DNA of 33,537 nucleotides from Halomonas halmophila. Lineage in GTDB: Bacteria; Pseudomonadota; Gammaproteobacteria; Pseudomonadales; Halomonadaceae. Below are positions 8,369 through 17,762 of this stretch, one piece after another. The notes below the pieces were generated by a model. The model did not search any database and was not told where the DNA came from. It saw only the letters and a program-made list of their open reading frames with translations. The stretch lies in NCBI RefSeq assembly GCF_006540005.1, contig NZ_BJOC01000025.1:1-33537 (forward strand), written 5' to 3'. Position numbers and translations under genes: made by a program. Within the stretch, counting starts at the first letter, position 1; the number at the start of each line of letters is the position of its first letter.

Positions 8369-11104
8369 ATGTCCCTGAAGACACGCCTGATGCTGTGCAT
8401 TCTCGTACTGCCACTGACGCTGCTGGCCCTGCTGGTCTTCGCCGTCAGCCAGCTGGAATACAGAGAGAATCACCGCCAGCTCGCCGAGCGCATGCAGCAG
8501 ACCACCCGGATGCTGGTGCCAAGCCTGGAACAGGCCCTGAGCGCCGGGGACCCGCAGCGTCTCGAGGCCATCGCCGCTCGCTTGATGGACCTGGAGGAGG
8601 TCCGCGCCCTGACCATCGAGGCCCCGTCCGGCCGGGCGCTGGTCGAGCAGGGGCGCCTGCGCAGCCTGCCCGAGGCAACGCTCGAGCGGCCCGACAGGCT
8701 GGTCGAGCACGATGCCAAATGGCGGCTGCGCTGGCCATTGTCGTCGGCGGATGCGCGCCTGCTGATCGACATCGATGCCTCGGCGCTGGCCCTGAACCAT
8801 TACCGCAAGCTGGCCAGCGGCGGCCTGATGCTGCTCGTCTGTGGACTGCTGCTGTTCATCGTCGCCTATTCGACGCTGCGCCGCATCAGTCATCCGCTGG
8901 AGGAGGCCAGTGAAAGCCTGTCGCGCCTGACCGCGGGCCTGACGCCCGCCCCACTGGACCTGCCCGCCGCCGCCGAACTGGCGCGGCTCACCCGGGGCCT
9001 GAACATGCTGCGCGACCAGCTGGCGGTCACGCACTCCGACATGCAGACCCGGGTGGAACAGGCCACCAAGGAGCTGCAGGAGTCCATGGAGACCATCGAG
9101 GTGCAGAATGTCGAGCTCGACCTGGCTCATCGGCGCGCCCTGGAGGCCAACCGAGCCAAGTCGGAATTCCTGGCCAACATGAGCCACGAGATTCGCACCC
9201 CGCTCAACGGCATCATCGGCTTTTGCCGGTTGCTGCAGCGCTCCGAACTGACGGCCCGCCAGCGCGAGTGGCTGGAGCACGTGCAGCGTGCCTGCGACAA
9301 CCTCCTGATGCTGGTCAACGACGTCCTCGATTTCTCCAAGATCGAGGCCGGCCGCCTCGAACTCGAGCATCGACCACTGGATATGGTGGTACTGGTCAAC
9401 GAGGTCCTCGGCCTGCAGGCGCCCCAGGCCCAGCAGAAGGATCTTCAACTGCTGGGCCTGGTCTATGACGATGTGCCCCTCGAACTGACCGGTGACCCGC
9501 TGCGCATCCAGCAGGTACTGACCAACCTGGTGCACAACGCCGTCAAGTTCACCCAGCAGGGCGAGGTCATCGTGCGGGTCGCCGTGCAGGAACAGGCCCT
9601 GTACCAGACGACGCTGCGCATCTCGGTCAGCGATACCGGTATCGGGCTGTCGCGCGCCTTCCAGCAGCAGCTGTTCGAGGCTTTCAGTCAGGGCGAAAGC
9701 AGCCATCAACGACGCTTCGGCGGCACCGGCCTGGATCTGGCCATCTGTCGCCAGCTGGTGGAACAGATGGGCGGCGAAATCAGTGTCGAAAGCGCGCCCG
9801 AACAGGGCTCGGAGTTCGCCTTCACCCTGCCGCTGAACGGCAGCGACACCAGCGAACGCCCTCCCGAGGTGGAGCTCAACGGCCTGCGGGTCGTCATCAG
9901 CGAGGCGCACCAGACGACTCGGCGTGCCCTGCGCCACCTCATCAGGCGTTGGGGCGCCCGGCCCTACACCCTCGACGAAGCCCTGTTCGAGGAGGTTCAG
10001 GTGGCGCTGATCGGCCTGACGGCCGAAGAAGCCGCACAGCCCGATCTGAATGGCTGGCGTGAACGGCTGACGACGCTGGGCTGTCCGGTCATCCTGATGG
10101 TCAATGCCACCCCGCCGGAACTGCCCGAGGGCGTCACTTTCCCGCATGGCGGCAAGGTGATCAGCAAGCCGGTATCACGGCATGCGCTGGCCGAAGCCAT
10201 CCAGGAGGTTCACCGCCAGGCGCGCGGCGGCACCAGCCTGCCCGTGGGCAAAACGACGCCTTCACTGCCGGCCCCGGAGCCGGCCAGGGCCCGGCATATC
10301 CTGTGCGTCGATGACACTGAATCCAACCGGGTACTGCTGCGCGAACTGATTGAGGATGCAGGCAGCAAGGTGACGACGGCGACCAGCGGCGAGGAGGCGC
10401 TGGCGATGGCCGAGCAGCAACGCTTCGACATGGTCCTGATGGACATTCGCATGGAAGGCATGGACGGCGTGGAAGCGACGCGTGCCCTGCGCCGTATGGG
10501 AGGCCGCTGGCAACAGCTGCCGATCATCGCCGTGACCGCTCATGTGCAGGACAACCAACGCCAGCATCTGCTGGACAACGGTCTCGACGACATGCTGGAA
10601 AAACCCCTCGACACCCACAAGCTCGATCAGCTCTTTCGTCACCATCTGGGGACCGGTATCGAGATAGCGGCCAGCACGCCGGCTCCCCAGGTCGCCCCCG
10701 AGCGCGACGCCGACGACGAGCTGCCCGAGGTAGACCTGGCGCTGGGTGCCAGTCTCGCCGGGGGACGGGAAGGTCTGGCGCGTCAGTTGCTGGATCATCT
10801 CATCGACTCGCTGGACGAGAGCGAAGCCGACATACGGCGCGCCAACGCCGAGGGCGATGACGAGACCCTGCTGGATGCCGTGCACGCTCTCAACGGCGCC
10901 TGCCGCTATTGCGGTGTGCCGCGCCTGGCACTGCTGGTGGAGACACTCGAGACCCGGCTGCGTTCGCGCGGTCGCGACGCCATCCAGCCCTTGCTGCCGG
11001 ATCTGTATACGGCCATGCAGGGCCTGCGCCACTGGCAGCGGTCTCAGGCCTCGAGCACCACGAAGGCCACGGCCAACTCGGCCTCGTCGGATAGCGACAC
11101 ATGA
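8369..11104 (+). CDS. barA: BarA/GacS-type tripartite hybrid sensor histidine kinase
   Basis: Inner-membrane hybrid kinase expected to signal through a phosphorelay to a UvrY/GacA regulator, controlling Csr/Rsm small RNAs. The 911 residues hold TM1 (about 7-27), a periplasmic part, TM2 (about 148-170), a HAMP/coiled-coil region, and HisKA with H273 in [13 protein letters not shown]. The HATPase has N box HNAVKF and G1 DTGIG. A degenerate receiver without phospho-acceptor Asp (about 500-620) precedes a true receiver (about 640-765, D692 in LMDIRM) and an HPt domain (about 800-900, H839 in VHALNGA). The G2 box reads GTGLDL instead of GTGLGL. The frame is open far upstream, but only the ATG at 8369 gives a proper N-terminal TM. 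Adjacency to cysM resembles gacS-cysM in Pseudomonas. The 3' end overlaps acpS by 61 bp. Confidence 0.93.
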   Translation: MSLKTRLMLCILVLPLTLLALLVFAVSQLEYRENHRQLAERMQQTTRMLVPSLEQALSAGDPQRLEAIAARLMDLEEVRALTIEAPSGRALVEQGRLRSLPEATLERPDRLVEHDAKWRLRWPLSSADARLLIDIDASALALNHYRKLASGGLMLLVCGLLLFIVAYSTLRRISHPLEEASESLSRLTAGLTPAPLDLPAAAELARLTRGLNMLRDQLAVTHSDMQTRVEQATKELQESMETIEVQNVELDLAHRRALEANRAKSEFLANMSHEIRTPLNGIIGFCRLLQRSELTARQREWLEHVQRACDNLLMLVNDVLDFSKIEAGRLELEHRPLDMVVLVNEVLGLQAPQAQQKDLQLLGLVYDDVPLELTGDPLRIQQVLTNLVHNAVKFTQQGEVIVRVAVQEQALYQTTLRISVSDTGIGLSRAFQQQLFEAFSQGESSHQRRFGGTGLDLAICRQLVEQMGGEISVESAPEQGSEFAFTLPLNGSDTSERPPEVELNGLRVVISEAHQTTRRALRHLIRRWGARPYTLDEALFEEVQVALIGLTAEEAAQPDLNGWRERLTTLGCPVILMVNATPPELPEGVTFPHGGKVISKPVSRHALAEAIQEVHRQARGGTSLPVGKTTPSLPAPEPARARHILCVDDTESNRVLLRELIEDAGSKVTTATSGEEALAMAEQQRFDMVLMDIRMEGMDGVEATRALRRMGGRWQQLPIIAVTAHVQDNQRQHLLDNGLDDMLEKPLDTHKLDQLFRHHLGTGIEIAASTPAPQVAPERDADDELPEVDLALGASLAGGREGLARQLLDHLIDSLDESEADIRRANAEGDDETLLDAVHALNGACRYCGVPRLALLVETLETRLRSRGRDAIQPLLPDLYTAMQGLRHWQRSQASSTTKATANSASSDSDT

Positions 11105-11421
11105 TGGCGCTGCACGCCGGCCGCCGCCGCCAGCGCTTCGGCCCGACCGCTCAGTTGCAGCACGGGGCGGCCGAGTGAATCATTGACCACCTGGATGTCG
11201 GTCCAGTTCATGCCATGCCGCAGCCCGGTGCCCAGCGCCTTGACGAAGGCCTCCTTGGCGGCGAAGCGTTTCGCCAGATAGTTCACCGAGCGGTCTCGTG
11301 CCTCAAAGCCGGTGCGTTCGACCTCGCCCAGCAGCCGCTCGATGAAGCGTTCGCCGTGACGCTCGATGGCGCGCTCGAAACGCGCCACCCGGGCGATATC
11401 GGTGCCGATGCCGATGATCAT
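11044..11421 (-). CDS. acpS: Holo-[acyl-carrier-protein] synthase AcpS
   Basis: Transfers 4'-phosphopantetheine from CoA to apo-ACP, activating fatty-acid synthesis; acts as a trimer in the cytosol. The 125-aa length is typical. The Mg-binding motif is [13 protein letters not shown] (D8), and the second signature [14 protein letters not shown] contains the catalytic Glu/Lys pair. The ATG at 11421 overlaps the pdxJ stop as ATGA, so translation is probably coupled. pdxJ-acpS is the common order in gammaproteobacteria. The last 61 bp run antisense to the end of the barA-type gene. Confidence 0.96.
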   Translation of the reverse strand: MIIGIGTDIARVARFERAIERHGERFIERLLGEVERTGFEARDRSVNYLAKRFAAKEAFVKALGTGLRHGMNWTDIQVVNDSLGRPVLQLSGRAEALAAAAGVQRHHVSLSDEAELAVAFVVLEA

Positions 11422-12227
11422 GCGCCGCAGCAGCTCCCGTCCGCTCCATGATCATGATCGTGTTCATGGTCTTCCACCGCGGCCAGCAGGCCGGCTTCCT
11501 GACCGGCAATCGCCAGACGCTTCATCTCGGCCACGGCTTCCTTGAGTCCGACGAACAGCGCCCGGCCGATGATCGCATGGCCGATATTGAGCTCGTGCAG
11601 GCCGGAAATCGCCGCCACGGCCTCGACGTTGTGATAATTCAGGCCATGCCCGGCGTTGACCACCAGCCCCAGTTCGACGGCCATCTCGGCCGCCGCTACC
11701 AGGCGGGCATGCTCATCGCGTGCGGCCTGCCCCCGGGCCTCGGCATAGGCTCCGGTATGCAGCTCGATGGTCGGCGCGCCTGCCCGAGCCGCGGCCTCGA
11801 CCTGCTCCACGCAGGGATCGATGAACAGCGAAACATCGCAGCCCACAGCCGCCAGGCGCTGACAGGCCTGGCTGACCGCCTCCAGGCTGCCCGCCACATC
11901 CAGGCCGCCCTCGGTGGTCAACTCCTCGCGTTTCTCCGGTACCAGGCAGACATGCGCCGGCCGCACTTCCTCGGCAAGCGCGATCATCGCCTCGGTGGCC
12001 GCCATTTCCAGATTCATGCGCGTGTTGAGGACCTCGGCCAGCAGGCGCACATCACGCACCTGGATATGGCGACCATCCTCGCGCGGATGCACGGTGATGC
12101 CATCCGCCCCGGCCTCCTCGGCCAGCAACGCCGCCTGCACCGGATCGGGATAACGGGTACCACGCGCCTGACGCAGCGTCGCGACATGATCGATGTTCAC
12201 ACCAAGCAGAATACGGGGGGGATGCAT
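11418..12227 (-). CDS. pdxJ: Pyridoxine 5'-phosphate synthase PdxJ with a His/Cys-rich tail
   Basis: Condenses 1-deoxyxylulose 5-phosphate with 3-amino-2-oxopropyl phosphate to pyridoxine 5'-phosphate, the ring-closing step of vitamin B6 synthesis. The 269-aa protein starts [24 protein letters not shown], with substrate-binding NIDH and [38 protein letters not shown] and [11 protein letters not shown] are all family signatures. The start at 12227 follows GGAGAG by 8 nt and matches the usual N-terminus; the frame is open for 11 codons upstream but without a reason to use them. Oddly, the last about 17 residues add HEHDHDHG followed by SCCGA, a metal-binding-like tail not part of the normal PdxJ fold. 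The 5' region holds heptamer arrays. Confidence 0.95.
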   Translation of the reverse strand: MHPPRILLGVNIDHVATLRQARGTRYPDPVQAALLAEEAGADGITVHPREDGRHIQVRDVRLLAEVLNTRMNLEMAATEAMIALAEEVRPAHVCLVPEKREELTTEGGLDVAGSLEAVSQACQRLAAVGCDVSLFIDPCVEQVEAAARAGAPTIELHTGAYAEARGQAARDEHARLVAAAEMAVELGLVVNAGHGLNYHNVEAVAAISGLHELNIGHAIIGRALFVGLKEAVAEMKRLAIAGQEAGLLAAVEDHEHDHDHGADGSCCGA

Positions 12228-12265
12228 CGCGATCTCTCCATGAAAGGGTTGAATGAGCATAGGAT

Positions 12266-12335
12266 GAAGAGTGAAGAGTGAAGAGTGAAGAGTGAAGAGT
12301 GAAGAGTGAAGAGTGAAGAGTGAAGAGTGAAGAGT
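12266..12335. repeat. Ten perfect GAAGAGT heptamers upstream of pdxJ
   Basis: Ten uninterrupted copies of GAAGAGT on the plus strand (ACTCTTC on the pdxJ coding strand), plus a partial GAAG. The array begins about 39 nt upstream of the pdxJ start. Period 7 is out of frame with translation. Together with the CCTTCTT array at 12374-12450 it fills most of the 227-bp recO-pdxJ gap. A count this high with no sequence divergence suggests recent slippage. Confidence 0.98.
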
Positions 12336-12373
12336 GAAGGCAAGGATAAAAACCGAAGCTCACGCCGCAAGAC

Positions 12374-12450
12374 CCTTCTTCCTTCTTCCTTCTTCCTTCT
12401 TCCTTCTTCCTTCTTCCTTCTTCCTTCTTCCTTCTTCCTTCTTCCTTCTT
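12374..12450. repeat. Eleven perfect CCTTCTT heptamers next to the recO stop
   Basis: Eleven uninterrupted copies of CCTTCTT on the plus strand, which is AAGAAGG on the recO coding strand. The array starts 4 nt after the recO stop codon (TAG, 12455-12457). The two arrays in this gap are separated by 38 nt. A GAAGAGU unit can pair with CUUCUUC at 5 Watson-Crick positions plus one G-U, so an imperfect stem is possible in RNA from one strand. Confidence 0.98.
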
Positions 12451-12454
12451 CCAG

Positions 12455-13150
12455 CTACTCTGCCCTCCTCCGTTCGGCGAGTTGTCGCATCAGTTCCCGC
12501 GAGCGCAGGGGTCGGGTGCCGAGCAGCGGTGCCAGGGCGGCGCGCATCACGCCCTTGGCGGGGCCGGCGAGTCCGGGGGAGCGCCAGTCGCCGCTGGCCA
12601 GCAGTTTCAGGGTGCGGCCGTCGATGCCGGGCTGACCGGGGACGAAGCCGCGCGAGCTGGCGTCGAAGACGTAGCGGCTCTGGGGGTCCAGTGCCTCGCC
12701 CTCGGGCCCGCAGAAGCGCGGGTCGGCGTCCAGCGCTTCGAGCAGGGCCCGCTCCAGTTGACGCAGGGCACTCGCCCGGGCATCCGGCTTGGGCAGGGCC
12801 TCCAGGGTCGCGCCATAGAAGGCGAAGACATCGTCCACCGGCAGTTCCACGGGCAGCAAGCGCGCCAGCAGCTCGTTGGCGTAGAGGCCGCAGAGCAGGC
12901 CCTCGCCCACCAGCATCGCGGCCGAACCACGGCTTTCCATCAGGCTCATGCGCTTGAGATCGCCACTGCCGCTCCAGGTCACGTGCAGGGGCGCGAACGG
13001 CTGCAGGACGCCGCGCAATCGGCTCCCCGGACGCTGGACGCCTCGCGCCACGGCACGCACACGCCCATGGCGAAAGGTCAGCAGCTCGATCAGGGCGCTG
13101 GTTTCGCGGTAAGCACGCTTGTGCAGCAGGTAAGCCGGTTCAGGTGTCAT
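12455..13150 (-). CDS. recO: DNA repair protein RecO
   Basis: RecFOR-pathway mediator that binds ssDNA and SSB, anneals strands and helps load RecA at gaps. The 231-aa protein opens with EPAYLLHKRAYRETSALIELLTFRHGRVRAVARGVQR, the N-terminal OB-fold typical of RecO. It continues with an alpha-helical domain (GLYANELLARLLPVELP) and a less conserved C-terminus. The ATG at 13150 fits the family N-terminus. The frame stays open for 32 more codons upstream, but that extension is only translated heptamer repeat. No strong ribosome site precedes the chosen start. The position between era and pdxJ is the classical rnc-era-recO-pdxJ order. Confidence 0.93.
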   Translation of the reverse strand: MTPEPAYLLHKRAYRETSALIELLTFRHGRVRAVARGVQRPGSRLRGVLQPFAPLHVTWSGSGDLKRMSLMESRGSAAMLVGEGLLCGLYANELLARLLPVELPVDDVFAFYGATLEALPKPDARASALRQLERALLEALDADPRFCGPEGEALDPQSRYVFDASSRGFVPGQPGIDGRTLKLLASGDWRSPGLAGPAKGVMRAALAPLLGTRPLRSRELMRQLAERRRAE

Positions 13151-13181
13151 GATTGAGGCTCGAGGTGCGAGGAAATCAAGC

Positions 13182-13230
13182 GTGAGGTGGCAGGTGTGAG
13201 GCGGAAGGTGTGAAGTGTGAGGTGTGAAGT
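13182..13230. repeat. Seven diverged GTGARGT heptamers upstream of recO
   Basis: Seven units in unbroken 7-bp phase: GTGAGGT, GGCAGGT, GTGAGGC, GGAAGGT, GTGAAGT, GTGAGGT and GTGAAGT. This is the purine-rich plus-strand half of the era-recO gap. It is the older-looking, diverged counterpart of the perfect array before pdxJ. No promoter or gene is visible in this 158-bp gap. Confidence 0.9.
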
Positions 13231-13243
13231 TTGAGTGCCCTCT

Positions 13244-13306
13244 CACTCCTCACCCCCCACTCCTAACCCCTGACTTCTAACCCCTCACTCCTCACTCCTC
13301 ACCCCC
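13244..13306. repeat. Nine diverged CACTCCT/AACCCCT heptamers next to the era stop
   Basis: Nine units in unbroken 7-bp phase: CACTCCT, CACCCCC, CACTCCT, AACCCCT, GACTTCT, AACCCCT, CACTCCT, CACTCCT and CACCCCC. On the era coding strand this reads as AGGAGTG-type units and begins 2 nt after the era stop (13309-13311). CCTCAC strings here can pair with GTGAGG strings at 13182-13230. Confidence 0.92.
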
Positions 13307-13308
13307 GA

Positions 13309-14208
13309 TCAGTCTAAATCATAGCCAAGACTCTTCAGGGCTCGGTCGTCATCGGACCAGCCCCGCTTCACCTTCACCCAGAGGTTGAGCATGACCTTGG
13401 TGCCGACCACGCGTTCCATCTCCAGCCGCGCGTCGCGACCGATGTTCTTGATGCGCTCGCCACGGTCCCCGATCAGGATCTTCTTCTGGCCCTGGCGTTC
13501 GACCATGATCAGCGCGCTGATATGCGTGATCTCGCTTTCCTCGCGGAACTCTTCGATCTCCACCGTCATCTGGTACGGCAGTTCATCGCCGAGTTGGCGC
13601 ATGATCTTTTCGCGGACCAGCTCGGCGGCGAGAAAACGCAGGCTGCGGTCGGTGACCTGGTCGTCCGGGAAGAAATGCACGCTCTCGGGGAGGTGCTTGG
13701 CCACTTCGGCTTCCAGCTCGGCGACATTGGTGCCGTGCTTGGCGGCGACGGGCACGATGGCGGCGAATTCGCGGCGCCCGCTGACCTCTTCGAGCCAGGG
13801 CAGCAGGGTCGACTTGTCGTTGATCCGGTCGACCTTGTTGACGGCCAGGATCACCGGCGCCTTGACGGTCGCCAGGCGCTCCAGGACGACCTGGTCTTCC
13901 GGTGTCCAGCGGGTGCGATCAATGATGAAGACGACACAGTCGACATCACGCAGGGCCTGGGTGGCCGCCTGGTTCATGAAGCGGTTGATGGCCTTGTCGC
14001 GGTCCTTCTCGAGGGTATGAATGCCGGGCGTGTCGACATAGATGAACTGGGCGTCACCCTCTGTCTTGATCCCCATGACCTGATGGCGCGTGGTCTGTGG
14101 ACGGCGCGAGGTGATCGAGATCTTCTGGCCGAGTATATGGTTCATCAACGTCGATTTGCCGACGTTGGGGCGGCCCATGATGGCGACGAAGCCACAGGTC
14201 TGGGACAT
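13309..14208 (-). CDS. era: GTPase Era
   Basis: Essential Ras-like GTPase that binds the 3' end of 16S rRNA and assists 30S subunit maturation. The 299-aa protein has the G1 loop GRPNVGKS at 12-19, switch TTRHQVMG, G3 DTPG, G4 NKVD and G5 VAAKHG. A C-terminal KH domain follows ([26 protein letters not shown]). The frame is open upstream into rnc, but the ATG at 14208 lies 2 nt after the rnc stop, has AGAGGA upstream and matches the usual N-terminus. It is coupled to rnc as in most gammaproteobacteria. Confidence 0.97.
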   Translation of the reverse strand: MSQTCGFVAIMGRPNVGKSTLMNHILGQKISITSRRPQTTRHQVMGIKTEGDAQFIYVDTPGIHTLEKDRDKAINRFMNQAATQALRDVDCVVFIIDRTRWTPEDQVVLERLATVKAPVILAVNKVDRINDKSTLLPWLEEVSGRREFAAIVPVAAKHGTNVAELEAEVAKHLPESVHFFPDDQVTDRSLRFLAAELVREKIMRQLGDELPYQMTVEIEEFREESEITHISALIMVERQGQKKILIGDRGERIKNIGRDARLEMERVVGTKVMLNLWVKVKRGWSDDDRALKSLGYDLD

Positions 14209-14210
14209 GC

Positions 14211-14894
14211 TCAGGTTCCTCTCTTCTCGAGCTGCGTCAAGGCTTGTTCGGCGGCTTGCTGTTCGGCATGGCGACGGCTGGAGCCGATGCCCTGAGTATG
14301 CTCGTCGAGCACCTCGACATGACACTCTACCGTGAAGGTCTGTGCATGCGCTTCACCTTCCACGGAGATCACGTCATAACGCGGCAAGGCGACCTGGCGG
14401 GACTGCAGGAATTCCTGGAGTCGGGTCTTGGGGTCCTTCTGGGTGTCCTGGAGGTTGATCATTTCCAGGCGTTCGGCAAACCAGGACAGAACCCGGGTGC
14501 GGGCCGTTTCCATGCCGGCATCGAGATAGATGGCGCCGATCACGGCTTCCACGGCATCGGCGAGTATCGAGTCGCGGCGATGGCCACCGCTCTTCATCTC
14601 GCCGGAGCCCAGCCGCAGACACTCGCCGAATTCCATTTCGCGGGCCAGCTCGGCCAGCGTCTGCCCCTTGACCAGGCGCGCGCGCAGGCGCGAAAGCTGG
14701 CCTTCCCGGGCTTTCGGAAAACGCTGGAAAAGATCCTCGGCGATGACGAAATTGACGATGGAATCGCCCAGGAACTCCAGGCGTTCGTTATTGCGGCCAC
14801 CGTAACTGCGGTGCGTCATGGCCAGTTCCAGCAGTTCGCGCTGGGCAAACTGATGCCCGATGCGTCGACTGAAGATATCGAGGGAATTACTCAC
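14211..14894 (-). CDS. rnc: Ribonuclease III
   Basis: Double-strand-specific endoribonuclease that processes rRNA precursors and degrades structured or antisense-paired RNA. The 227-aa length is typical. The signature [10 protein letters not shown] (36-45) and [13 protein letters not shown] carry the catalytic acidic residues. A C-terminal dsRNA-binding domain (about 155-225) ends with [15 protein letters not shown]. The start is GTG at 14894 with AGGAG about 8 nt upstream. Only 43 bp separate it from lepB; the DUF4845 gene that sits there in Pseudomonas is absent. Confidence 0.97.
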   Translation of the reverse strand: MSNSLDIFSRRIGHQFAQRELLELAMTHRSYGGRNNERLEFLGDSIVNFVIAEDLFQRFPKAREGQLSRLRARLVKGQTLAELAREMEFGECLRLGSGEMKSGGHRRDSILADAVEAVIGAIYLDAGMETARTRVLSWFAERLEMINLQDTQKDPKTRLQEFLQSRQVALPRYDVISVEGEAHAQTFTVECHVEVLDEHTQGIGSSRRHAEQQAAEQALTQLEKRGT

Positions 14895-14937
14895 GGAACT
14901 CCTGCTTTATTCTGACAGCGGTGCTGTTGTCGGCATC

Positions 14938-15744
14938 TCAATGGATACCTCGCACTTCGGTGAAACTCGGTAGACCGCCATTCCAGTGCATCCACACGGC
15001 AAAGGCCTTGCCCACGACGTTCTCCTCGGGGACAAAGCCCCAGTATCGACTGTCATTGGAGTGGTCGCGGTTGTCTCCCATCACGAAATAGTGACCCTCC
15101 GGCACCTCGACGCTACGCATCTGCGGCCCCGGGGCATGGGGGTTATTGTAGATTTTATGCGTTACATCGCCCAGCTGCTCTTTCAGCAACAATTCCTCCG
15201 GCGCCCGCTCCGGACCGGTTTCCAGCAACTGCTTGGGCACAGGTTCGCCGTTCACGTAGAGTTGCTTGTCCTGGTAACGGATCTCGTCACCCGGCAGTCC
15301 CACGACACGCTTGATGAAATTCACTCCGGGGTCCTTGGGAAAGCGAAACACCATGACATCACCGCGCTCGGGCTTGCCCAGCTCGACGAGCTGGGTATTC
15401 ACCACCGGCAGCCGCAGGCCATAGCTGAACTTGTTGACGAGAATGAAATCTCCCACGGTCAGGGTGGGCCGCATCGAGCCGGAAGGAATCTGGAAGGGCT
15501 CGACCAGGAAGCTGCGCAGCAACAGCACCACCAGCAGCACCGGGAAGAACGAGCGCGCGTAATCTACCGGCCAGGGGTCCTTGAGCGCCTTTTCACGCGC
15601 CTTGGGCGACATTTTCTCGAGTTCGCCCGATTCGGCGCTGTCGGCCAGGCGCTGGCGCCGTGCGGGGCGCCAGAAGAGCGCATCCAGCAGCCAGATCACG
15701 CCGGTCACGGCCACCGCAATGACCAGCAGAAGAGCAAAATCCAT
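14938..15744 (-). CDS. lepB: Signal peptidase I
   Basis: Inner-membrane serine protease that removes signal peptides from exported proteins. The 268-aa protein has TM1 (about 3-22), a cytoplasmic loop, TM2 (about 65-80) and the catalytic Ser/Lys dyad: S90 in IPSGSMRPTL and K145 in FIKRVVGLPGD. The box GDNRDHSNDSRYWGFVPE is diagnostic. The ATG at 15744 lies 15 nt after the lepA stop, giving the common lepA-lepB pair. Confidence 0.97.
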   Translation of the reverse strand: MDFALLLVIAVAVTGVIWLLDALFWRPARRQRLADSAESGELEKMSPKAREKALKDPWPVDYARSFFPVLLVVLLLRSFLVEPFQIPSGSMRPTLTVGDFILVNKFSYGLRLPVVNTQLVELGKPERGDVMVFRFPKDPGVNFIKRVVGLPGDEIRYQDKQLYVNGEPVPKQLLETGPERAPEELLLKEQLGDVTHKIYNNPHAPGPQMRSVEVPEGHYFVMGDNRDHSNDSRYWGFVPEENVVGKAFAVWMHWNGGLPSFTEVRGIH

Positions 15745-15759
15745 TGTCCGCGTCCTTCC

Positions 15760-17580
<1,821 letters not shown>

Positions 17581-17601
17581 TCAGGGTTATCCGTTTCATG
17601 A

Positions 17602-17669
17602 ACGCGTCGGTGTACAGCCGGTGAATGACTATCTCGGGCCGACGCGTCGTGTGAGATGGCGGCATTGTA
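17602..17669 (-). promoter_or_regulatory. Candidate lepA promoter and structured leader
   Basis: On the minus strand TACAAT (17669-17664, 5/6 to the -10 consensus) lies about 84 nt before the lepA ATG; no good -35 is visible. Downstream, 9-nt inverted repeats (17602-17610 and 17639-17647, ACGCGTCGG/CCGACGCGT) would form a stem in the predicted leader. The arrangement is plausible but rests on pattern matching only. Confidence 0.3.
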
Positions 17670-17693
17670 GCGGGATGAGCCCCACAGATACAG

Positions 17694-17721
17694 CAACCCG
17701 ACGGACAAAGCCGTCGGGTTG
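17694..17721 (-). terminator. Hairpin downstream of mucD
   Basis: A perfect 11-bp stem (17694-17704 with 17711-17721, CAACCCGACGG/CCGTCGGGTTG) and a 6-nt loop. On the minus strand it is followed by CTGTATCTGT, a poor T-tract. A second, smaller hairpin (17734-17740 with 17747-17753) lies between it and the mucD stop. It probably ends the algU/mucD transcript before lepA. Confidence 0.6.
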
Positions 17722-17762
17722 CGAGTCACATCATGATGCCAGAGCCGGCATCAGGGCCCTTG

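Noticed and set aside
8252..10147. 631-codon minus-strand frame opposite the kinase gene
   Set aside because: Antisense shadow rich in Gln and His, without domains.
13151..13246. Longer RecO N-terminus
   Set aside because: The extra 32 codons are translated heptamer repeat and do not resemble RecO.
12266..13306. CRISPR array
   Set aside because: Repeats are 7 bp with no spacers and no cas genes nearby.
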